From an uncultured Erythrobacter sp. (GTDB taxonomy: Bacteria > Pseudomonadota > Alphaproteobacteria > Sphingomonadales > Sphingomonadaceae), in NCBI GenBank assembly GCA_947493165.1, contig CANLPY010000001.1:248001-312000 (forward strand): 64,000 nt of DNA, given 5' to 3'. The position numbers and the translations under genes are program-made. Below are positions 57,629 to 64,000 of this stretch, piece after piece (position 1 is the stretch's first letter; each line of letters starts with the position of its first letter). Below the pieces are notes generated by a model that was not told the DNA's origin, did not search any database, and was given only the letters and a program-made list of their open reading frames with translations.

Positions 57629-58942
57629 TCAGCTCTCCTGATGTTTTGCCTCTGGCGGCGTTGTCTTTGGTGTGTCTTCTAGCACGTCTTGCGGTGGATC
57701 GAAGGTTTTAGTCGTCCGTAGCACTGGGAATATTCGGCTCCACGCGGCAACGGTTACAATTGCGCCAATTCCGCCAGCGGCCACAGCGGCAACCGGGCCG
57801 ATGGCGCTCGCAAGAAAGCCCGAAAACGCATCACCGCCTTCGTTCGATGCGCTGATGGTAAGCAGGGAGACGGACGAGACCCTGCCGCGCTTTTCATCGG
57901 GGGTGTGCAATTGGATCAGCGATTGCCGGATATAGACGCTGAACATATCCGCCGCGCCAACTACAACCAGCATGGCAAGGCTGAGCGGCATTGATGTCGA
58001 GAACGCAAAGACGACGGTGGCGAGACCAAACAATGCGACCGCCCAAAGCATCTTTGGTCCCACATTGGTTTTCAGCGGCCGGAATGAGAAATAGAGCGCA
58101 GTTGTCGCAGCGCCCACCGCTGGTGCAGCGGCAAGCAAGCTAAGGCCTATCTCGCCCGACTGCAGGATGTCGCGCGCATAGACCGGGAACAGCGCGGTCG
58201 CTCCCGCCAGGAACACTGCAAACAGATCCAAGGTGATCGCGCCCAGCACCATCTTGTTACGCACGACGTAGGATAAGCCATCGACAATGGCGCCGATGGG
58301 CCGCTGGTCTTTGCGCACCGCAGGCTGGGGCACTTTGCCGATTAGCGCGAGCGCAATCAGCGATACGCTGAATAAAGCCGTTGCAGCAAAATAGGGAAGG
58401 GCCGGGCCAAGGCGATATAGCATTCCGCCAATGGCCGGGCCAACGATCATTCCGACCTGCCATGCAATCGAAGACAGAGCGATGGCGGTGGGCAATGACG
58501 CTTTGGGTACAAGGTTGGGCGCAAGCGCTGACAAAGCCGGTCCAGCAAAGCCGCGCGCCACGCCTAAAACTACCGCTATCGAGAAAAGGATCGGCAGCGA
58601 TATCGCGCCGTCCCAAGTGAACCAGCCCAGCGCTGCGGCACAGGCCAATTGGAGCGAAACGGTAAGCTGCCCAAGCCGCCGCCGGTCAAATCGATCTGCG
58701 GCAAGCCCTGTGAAGGGTGTAAGCACAAACAGCGGAAGGAACTGGAACAGGCCAATCAGAGCCAATTGCCCTGATGCTTCTGGAATTGTCATACCGCCAT
58801 CGCGCGCGATGTTGTATGTCTGCCAGCCTATGATCAGCAGCATCGCATATTGCGCCAGCGTCATTGCAAAACGGCTGACCCAATAGGCGCGGAAATTATG
58901 CACCCGAAACGGGTGAGGAGATGTTTGCTTAGTTTCGCTCAC
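57629..58942 (-). CDS. MFS transporter, Enterobactin exporter EntS-like type
   Basis: 437 residues, twelve hydrophobic segments. The N-terminal half has [14 protein letters not shown], the MFS loop 2-3 motif (G-x-x-x-D-x-x-x-R-R), and [19 protein letters not shown] later. The halves pair as in drug or siderophore exporters (MFS_3 type). Its one-nt spacing to cysK suggests a link with sulfur or cysteine export, but that is inference. The direction and substrate are unknown. Confidence 0.8.
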   Translation of the reverse strand: MSETKQTSPHPFRVHNFRAYWVSRFAMTLAQYAMLLIIGWQTYNIARDGGMTIPEASGQLALIGLFQFLPLFVLTPFTGLAADRFDRRRLGQLTVSLQLACAAALGWFTWDGAISLPILFSIAVVLGVARGFAGPALSALAPNLVPKASLPTAIALSSIAWQVGMIVGPAIGGMLYRLGPALPYFAATALFSVSLIALALIGKVPQPAVRKDQRPIGAIVDGLSYVVRNKMVLGAITLDLFAVFLAGATALFPVYARDILQSGEIGLSLLAAAPAVGAATTALYFSFRPLKTNVGPKMLWAVALFGLATVVFAFSTSMPLSLAMLVVVGAADMFSVYIRQSLIQLHTPDEKRGRVSSVSLLTISASNEGGDAFSGFLASAIGPVAAVAAGGIGAIVTVAAWSRIFPVLRTTKTFDPPQDVLEDTPKTTPPEAKHQES

Positions 58943-59046
58943 GCGCAGCCCATGGCAGGCGCAGCCAGCCCTGCCAAGGCAGTGCGGCTAGCGTGAGCAA
59001 AAGCTGTGATGTGAAGCAGCCCTGAGACCGACGCTTCTTAGGCCGT

Positions 59047-59391
59047 TCAGCCCTTGCGTTTGCGGCTCAGGCGCGGGTTGGGCTGTAAGGCGTCAACAAT
59101 ATCAACGAAGTCATCAATGCGGATGATGCGTTCAAACTGAAAGCCAGCGCGCTCATCTCTCTGCCAAATGACGTATGCTTCAATTCGGCCAACGATGGGC
59201 AAGCGAATGATGACGCGATCACCGCGATTAAGTTCACCCGCATCGTCGACCATGAACCCGTGCGCAGACAGGTTCGAGACGTGAAGATTCAAATCACCAT
59301 GCGCGAAATGCTCGACGATCACCGGGAAATCCACCGGGTGACGCGCAGCTCGACGCATATCAGTGACGCTCAGATTCGCTCCGGCTGACAC
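59047..59391 (-). CDS. PilZ-domain protein
   Basis: 114 residues. The c-di-GMP-binding signature is present: RRAARHPVD (R-x-x-x-R region) and then SNLSAHGFMVDD (N-x-S-x-x-G). The barrel continues with GDRVIIRLPIVGRIEAYVIW. It is a single-domain receptor, so it probably acts on an unknown partner. No flagellar or biofilm genes are near. The neighbours tyrS and MFS are on the same strand with gaps of about 100 bp. Confidence 0.85.
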   Translation of the reverse strand: MSAGANLSVTDMRRAARHPVDFPVIVEHFAHGDLNLHVSNLSAHGFMVDDAGELNRGDRVIIRLPIVGRIEAYVIWQRDERAGFQFERIIRIDDFVDIVDALQPNPRLSRKRKG

Positions 59392-59503
59392 GTTTCTCGA
59401 CCCTCCATTATCATTCGAGTTGTCACCCTAATGAACGGGAAAGGCTGATAATTCGTAAAGCTGCTGGGACACCTTTCTTTAATGCCGGCCAAGTTCACAG
59501 TCT

Positions 59504-60733
59504 TTATTGAGTGAGAAGGCCGTGCTTCTTCTTGCCCAGACTAAGTTTTAGTGTCTCACCAGCAGCAGGTGCGACCTCGTAACCCATGTCGGTGATTACA
59601 GTGTCGTCAATCTTGACCGCACCTTCAGCGACCTTGCGCTTAGCCTCTCCGTTTGAAGAGGTGAAGCCGATTGCGGTCAGCACCGCGCCGATGCGCATGC
59701 CTTCAGCTCCCACCGACAGTGCGGGCAAATCCTCACCTGCGCCGCCGCCAGCGAACGTTTCCTTAGCGGTGGCTTCGGCCGCCTTGGCGGCATCCTCCCC
59801 GCGCACCAGTTTGGTGACTTCATTGGCGAGGATGATTTTTGCATCGTTGATTGCTGCACCTTCGAGCGCTTCGAGACGCGCGATCTCATCCAATGGCAAA
59901 TCGGTAAACAGTCGCAGGAAGCGGCCAACATCGCGGTCATCAGAATTGCGCCAGTATTGCCAGAAGTCATAGGCGGGCAGTTGTTCTTCATTGAGCCAAA
60001 CTGCGCCAGCGGCGGTCTTACCCATCTTAGCGCCATCAGCTGTGGTGAGCAGCGGCGTCGTCAGGCCGAACAGTTCATGCCCCTCCATCCGGCGCGACAA
60101 TTCCATACCGTTGACGATATTGCCCCACTGATCGCTGCCGCCCATTTGCAAACGGCATTCGTAACGGCGCGCAAGCTCCAGAAAATCATAGGCTTGCAGG
60201 ATCATGTAGTTAAATTCGAGGAAGGTGAGCGGCTGCTCCCGGTCGAGCCGTAACTTCACCGAATCAAATGTCAGCATTCTGTTGATGGTGAAATGCGGAC
60301 CAACATCGCGCAGCAATTCCACATACCCGAGTTTCGATAGCCATTCGTCATTGTCGACCATCACCGCATCGGTTGGTCCATCGCCAAAGGTCAGCAGGCG
60401 CTCAAACACGGTGCGTATCGAGGCGATGTTATCCTGAATTGCATCGCCGTCTAGCAGCTTGCGGCTTTCATCCTTTCCCGAAGGATCGCCGACCTTGGTG
60501 GTCCCGCCACCCATTACGACAATCGGCTTGTGACCTGTCTGTTGCAGACGGCGCAGCATCATGATCTGGACCAGGCTGCCCACATGCAGGCTGGGTGCGG
60601 TCGCATCAAAGCCGATATATCCTGGCACAACCTGTTTTGCGGCGAGCTGATCCAGCGCGCCGTGATCGGTCACTTGGTGAATGTAGCCACGGCTGTCGAG
60701 CAGGCGCAGCAGATCGGATTCGTATGCAGTCAT
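59504..60733 (-). CDS. tyrS: tyrosine--tRNA ligase
   Basis: 409 residues. A class I ligase: [22 protein letters not shown] (the HIGH-type motif is HVGS), [17 protein letters not shown] and KMGKTAAGA in place of KMSKS. A C-terminal S4-like domain ([19 protein letters not shown]) binds the tRNA. Length and motifs are those of the TyrRS of the E. coli type. It is a single gene. Confidence 0.97.
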   Translation of the reverse strand: MTAYESDLLRLLDSRGYIHQVTDHGALDQLAAKQVVPGYIGFDATAPSLHVGSLVQIMMLRRLQQTGHKPIVVMGGGTTKVGDPSGKDESRKLLDGDAIQDNIASIRTVFERLLTFGDGPTDAVMVDNDEWLSKLGYVELLRDVGPHFTINRMLTFDSVKLRLDREQPLTFLEFNYMILQAYDFLELARRYECRLQMGGSDQWGNIVNGMELSRRMEGHELFGLTTPLLTTADGAKMGKTAAGAVWLNEEQLPAYDFWQYWRNSDDRDVGRFLRLFTDLPLDEIARLEALEGAAINDAKIILANEVTKLVRGEDAAKAAEATAKETFAGGGAGEDLPALSVGAEGMRIGAVLTAIGFTSSNGEAKRKVAEGAVKIDDTVITDMGYEVAPAAGETLKLSLGKKKHGLLTQ

Positions 60734-60821
60734 GATGCTGGCCGCTTAACAGTGCGCGAGGCGGCGGGGAAGGGCAGAAAAAGCGTTGCTCGTGCAGGCT
60801 TGCTCAGCAATAGGAACGGCC

Positions 60822-61337
60822 ATGCAACCACTTATGCTTCATCAGTCCTGCGACCTTGGCCCGATCAAGGCTGTCACCGCCAAGATTGCACCAACCGAAT
60901 TGGGCTGTGATGCTGAATTCCGCCTCGATGGCGCGATAGCGGGCATTAAAGTGCCAACCCATGCCGCGTCAGAGCGCATGGATAATTTGTGGAAGACCAC
61001 TTGCTTTGAAATCTTTTGGCAGCCGATTGGCGGAACGTATTATCGGGAGTTTAACCTGTCGCCATCCAGCAGCTGGGCCTGTTACGATTTCGACAGTTTC
61101 CGTGAAAACTCCCAGGATGCCCCGGTTGATGCCATTGCCATTGCCTGTTCTCACAGCGACAACGAGCTGGTTCTCAAAGCGAGCATCGCATCGGGGCTAG
61201 CTACGCCTGCGCAAGTCGCGCTTAACGCCATCGTCGAACATAATGACGGCGCGTTGCAATATTGGGCATTGGCATTTCCGCCGGGAAAACCTGAATTCCA
61301 TAGCGAAGCGTGTCGTCAAATTATTGTCGAACGCTAA
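60822..61337 (+). CDS. DOMON-like domain protein
   Basis: 171 residues from ATG 60822, preceded by AGGAAC; a longer frame is unlikely. The sequence ASERMDNLWKTTCFEIFWQPIGGTYYREFNLSPSSSWACYDFDSFRENSQD is the usual core of bacterial DOMON-like proteins (beta sandwich), with LVLKASIASG and FHSEACRQII late. These bind sugar or heme in some families; here the ligand is unknown. No signal peptide. It is convergent with the TspO gene and overlaps it by 4 nt. Confidence 0.75.
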   Translation: MQPLMLHQSCDLGPIKAVTAKIAPTELGCDAEFRLDGAIAGIKVPTHAASERMDNLWKTTCFEIFWQPIGGTYYREFNLSPSSSWACYDFDSFRENSQDAPVDAIAIACSHSDNELVLKASIASGLATPAQVALNAIVEHNDGALQYWALAFPPGKPEFHSEACRQIIVER

Positions 61338-61858
61338 GTGGCTTCCTGTTCCCCAAAGGGGCGATTGAGCTCAACAATCTTCCAATTGAGCAGCATCGCA
61401 AAGCTTACCCACGCTATATACGGCAGGTTTAGAAAGCCGGCGAGCTGCGAATATCGCGGCAGAACCACGCATAATGACAACACAGACAACCACAGGAACA
61501 CGTTCTCAATCATCGCCCAATCCGGTCGTTTGACTTTGAAGAACAGGGGAGACCACGCAAGGTGCAGCGCAAAGTTGATCCCAAACAGCGCAGCGACAAT
61601 GCGCTTATCAGCTGCTGAGGGCGCGCCAGTCCACGCAAGATAAAGGCTCCAGCCAGATAGTCCCAAAATGATCGTCCACGCCGGGCCAAACGCCCAATCT
61701 GGCGGCTGCCAGCTTGGCTTGTTTAAATTGCGGTACCACTCGCCAATTTCTGTTAGTAGACCGCCCGCGCCGCCCAGAATGATTGCCCACAGGGCAGCTA
61801 TAATCGCGATGGTCCAATCCATGCTGTGCATCATAGGCTCATCGTGCGTAAAAGCCAT
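61334..61858 (-). CDS. tspO: TspO/MBR-family protein
   Basis: 174 residues, five transmembrane helices. Family motifs are WYRNLNKPSWQPPDWAFGPAWTIIL and NFALHLAWSPLFFKVKRPDWAM. TspO binds porphyrins and cholesterol-like ligands and affects stress and tetrapyrrole handling (family knowledge). The start is close to the divergent DUF1343 gene, with 35 nt between their starts. Confidence 0.92.
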   Translation of the reverse strand: MAFTHDEPMMHSMDWTIAIIAALWAIILGGAGGLLTEIGEWYRNLNKPSWQPPDWAFGPAWTIILGLSGWSLYLAWTGAPSAADKRIVAALFGINFALHLAWSPLFFKVKRPDWAMIENVFLWLSVLSLCVVLPRYSQLAGFLNLPYIAWVSFAMLLNWKIVELNRPFGEQEAT

Positions 61859-61893
61859 TGCCTTTGCCGCGTGAGTGTCGCAACCGTTGCGAT

Positions 61894-63096
61894 ATGAAGT
61901 TTGGAATTGATCGCCTACTCACTGACCCGCAATTGCTTGGCGCGCTTGAGGGTAAACGTGTCTCCCTCGTCGCTCATCCCGCGAGTGTCACACAGGAGCT
62001 CACCCATAGCCTCGATGCGCTGATCGCGGCGGGGGTTAATGTGACGAGCGCCTTTGGCCCCCAACATGGGCTGAAGGGCGATAAACAAGATAATATGGTC
62101 GAAACAGCGGACGAAACCGATCCGCAATATGGCATCCCGGTCTTCTCACTATATGGTGAAGTGCGGCGCCCAACTGGGCAAATGATGTCGAGCGCGGATG
62201 TATTTCTGTTCGATCTGCAAGACCTTGGGTGCCGCATCTACACCTTCGTCACGACGCTGCTCTATTTGCTCGAAGAGGCGGAAAAGGCGGGCAAGGAAGT
62301 GTGGGTGCTCGACCGGCCCAATCCCGCTGGTCGGCCATTGGAGGGCACCTTGCTTGTGCCGGGCCACGAAAGCTTTGTCGGCGCGGCTCCCATGCCGATG
62401 CGCCACGGACTAACGCTGGGCGAGATGGGTCACTGGTTCATTGCGCACTTTGGCCTCAATGTGGATTATCGCGTGGTCGCTATGGAGGGCTGGCAGCCTG
62501 ATGGCGAGGGTTACGGCTGGCCAACCTCTCGCGTTTGGATCAACCCATCGCCTAATGCTGCCAATGTGAATATGGCCCGCGCCTATGCTGGCACGGTTAT
62601 GATCGAAGGCGCCACGGTGTCAGAGGGCCGCGGGACCACGCGCCCATTGGAGGTCTTGTTCGGCGCGCCAGACATTGATGCGAAGGCTGTGCTGGCAGAG
62701 ATGCATGGCTTCCAGCCCGATTGGCTTCAGGGCTGCGCTCTGCGGGATTGTTGGTTTGAGCCAACCTTCCACAAGCATACAGGAAAGCTGTGTAACGCTC
62801 TGATGATCCACGCAGAAGGCCCGCATTATGATCATGATATGTTTAAGCCGTGGCGTCTTCAGGCGCTGGCTTTTAAGGCGATCCGCAGCCTCTATCCCGA
62901 CTATGAATTGTGGCGCGGGACGGACTTTAAATATGAATACACCAACGATGTGCTGGCCATCGATGTGATCAACGGCGGGCCATCTTTGCGCGAATGGGTG
63001 GATGATAACGCCGCGCGGCCAAGCGATCTCGACGCGCTGGCGTCAAACGATGAGGCGGCTTGGGTGCAAATGGTGCGCGAATATAGGCTATATTGA
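61894..63096 (+). CDS. NamZ-like exo-beta-N-acetylmuramidase (DUF1343)
   Basis: 400 residues from ATG 61894; a longer frame reaches into tspO. The DUF1343/NamZ signatures are GVNVTSAFGPQHGLKGDKQDN, PVFSLYGEVRRPT, FDLQDLGCRIYTFVTTLLYLLEEAEKAG, VLDRPNPAG, and ARAYAGTVMIEGATVSEGRGTTRP. NamZ in Bacillus releases MurNAc from wall fragments. Here there is no signal peptide, so it would act on imported fragments in wall recycling (inference). The stop overlaps the next ATG (TGATG). Confidence 0.88.
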   Translation: MKFGIDRLLTDPQLLGALEGKRVSLVAHPASVTQELTHSLDALIAAGVNVTSAFGPQHGLKGDKQDNMVETADETDPQYGIPVFSLYGEVRRPTGQMMSSADVFLFDLQDLGCRIYTFVTTLLYLLEEAEKAGKEVWVLDRPNPAGRPLEGTLLVPGHESFVGAAPMPMRHGLTLGEMGHWFIAHFGLNVDYRVVAMEGWQPDGEGYGWPTSRVWINPSPNAANVNMARAYAGTVMIEGATVSEGRGTTRPLEVLFGAPDIDAKAVLAEMHGFQPDWLQGCALRDCWFEPTFHKHTGKLCNALMIHAEGPHYDHDMFKPWRLQALAFKAIRSLYPDYELWRGTDFKYEYTNDVLAIDVINGGPSLREWVDDNAARPSDLDALASNDEAAWVQMVREYRLY

Positions 63097-64000
63097 TGGC
63101 GAGCGCTCCTAATCCTGAGCCCGCTATGGAAGAGGGTGAGGCGGATCGCCGTCTGACCGCTAACAACCAAGATCCAGACGCTCTGACGGCAAAAGCGGAT
63201 CACCGCCTTTTGGCAAAGGATCACCGGGCAGCATCAGCGTATTACCGAGCTGCGTTGCAAATGATGGAGCAGGCGGGGCGCGGCGCCGGGTGGCTAGCGT
63301 CTCGCATCGAAGACACGATCATCTGGCTCGATCAGAATTACGTTCGGCATATCGTTGAACGCCTTGAAAAGGCGGGTTTTCCGCAGTCGGAATGGCATCC
63401 GCGTTTTGCCAAATCGCTGGCGATGATGGTGGGACAGCTTGAGCGTGCGCCCGAACCGCACTCTTTCCCGCAAATGCCCATGACGTTCTTTTACGCAGGC
63501 ATGGAGCATCATGAGTTTGTTCCGAAAGAACGGTTCGACTGGGCGGAAAGGCTTGAGGCGCAAACCGACGCAATCCGTGCTGAAGCTCAGGCGATTCTCG
63601 ACGATGATGCCAATTTCTCGGCCTATGTGAAGAGTGCGGATAACCGCCCGCACGGTGATGTTCACGGCATGCTGGAAAACAAGGTCTGGTCGAGCTTTGA
63701 ATTGGCCGAGGACGGGGATTTTGCGCCCGAGCGCGTTGCCAAATGCCCCAACACCCATGCGGCGCTGGAGGACGTTCCGCTTTGCCGGATCACCAACCGC
63801 GCGCCCACACCGATGTTCTCGCGTCTGGCCGCGGGCGAGCGCATCCCGCCGCATACCGGCATGATCAATGTACGGTATATCTGCCACCTGCCGCTCATCG
63901 TGCCTGGCGACGGGACTTTGCGTGTGGGCGGATCAAAGCGTCACTGGGAGGAGGGCAAGCTGCTGGTGTTCGACGATTCCGTTGAGCACGAGGCTTGGAA
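63096..64000 (+). CDS. aspartyl/asparaginyl beta-hydroxylase-type protein (partial)
   Basis: The frame starts at ATG 63096 overlapping the previous stop and runs past the window end (301 residues seen). A helical, repeat-like region (KDHRAASAYYRAALQMMEQAG) comes first. The hydroxylase domain follows, with the iron-binding pattern ERIPPHTGMINVRYICHLPLI (first His), the 2-oxoglutarate-type Arg nearby, and VFDDSVEHEAW (second His). It probably hydroxylates an Asp/Asn or a related substrate. It is coupled to the NamZ-like gene. Confidence 0.8.
   Translation, partial: MASAPNPEPAMEEGEADRRLTANNQDPDALTAKADHRLLAKDHRAASAYYRAALQMMEQAGRGAGWLASRIEDTIIWLDQNYVRHIVERLEKAGFPQSEWHPRFAKSLAMMVGQLERAPEPHSFPQMPMTFFYAGMEHHEFVPKERFDWAERLEAQTDAIRAEAQAILDDDANFSAYVKSADNRPHGDVHGMLENKVWSSFELAEDGDFAPERVAKCPNTHAALEDVPLCRITNRAPTPMFSRLAAGERIPPHTGMINVRYICHLPLIVPGDGTLRVGGSKRHWEEGKLLVFDDSVEHEAW

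Overview
The window reads as chromosomal DNA of an alphaproteobacterium, most likely order Sphingomonadales and probably family Erythrobacteraceae. That placement is inference. It rests on the moderately high GC, the sigma-70 factor with a very acidic insert, the rpiB-glyA-nrdR and yqeY-dnaG-rpoD orders, a DUF4170 gene, an endonuclease-type MutL and a ribBA with a decayed cyclohydrolase half. Gene density is high and most of the DNA is housekeeping. I see no rRNA, CRISPR array, insertion sequence or intact prophage. There is one tRNA, Lys-CTT.

Layout. 1-5 kb: the end of an alpha/beta hydrolase, a chorismate mutase, rpsD, then a minus-strand run rpiB-glyA-small membrane protein-nrdR-trmJ. 5-11.5 kb: an M28 peptidase with membrane tail, a DUF4870 protein, and yqeY-dnaG-rpoD. 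11.6-17.3 kb: carA, a lipoprotein gene, carB, greA. 17.3-20.3 kb: GNAT, DUF4170 and a block of membrane or anchor proteins resembling stress-envelope genes. 20.5-24.6 kb: eno, a winged-helix regulator, a small ORF, then ribBA-ribH. 24.6-28 kb is the clearest accessory stretch: an Imm11 immunity-type gene, a PIN-like ORF, tRNA-Lys, a winged-helix protein and a LuxR-type receptor. 28-33.8 kb: the elongasome genes mreB-mreC-mreD-mrdA-rodA. 33.9-40.7 kb: mutL, an unrecognised ORF, ychF, a Tat-exported SDR, a CPBP protease, pth and rplY. 40.8-45.1 kb: two tandem TraB/GumN proteins and an XRE-controlled operon of small membrane proteins. 45.2-51.1 kb: glyQ-glyS and ppdK. 51.1-64 kb: a methyltransferase, comF, hisI, a MerR regulator with an acyl-CoA dehydrogenase, a PAS protein, MFS-cysK, PilZ, tyrS, a DOMON-like protein, TspO, a NamZ-like DUF1343 protein and the start of an aspartyl/asparaginyl beta-hydroxylase-type protein.

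The most unusual material is regulatory. (1) At 42.7-45.1 kb, four short membrane proteins share an Asp-Asp/Glu-aromatic/His motif before a hydrophobic helix. Two very small membrane peptides lie among them and a 64-residue XRE regulator is in the operon. The promoter lies inside an array of GTC half-sites spaced about two helical turns apart. (2) RibBA carries an XRE-like helix-turn-helix at its N-terminus, and an 18-bp palindrome sits between the -35 and -10 of its own, apparently leaderless, promoter. (3) A 24-bp dyad with one mismatch lies between the winged-helix gene and the LuxR gene. These are the best candidates for an undescribed system; all three are predictions from sequence.
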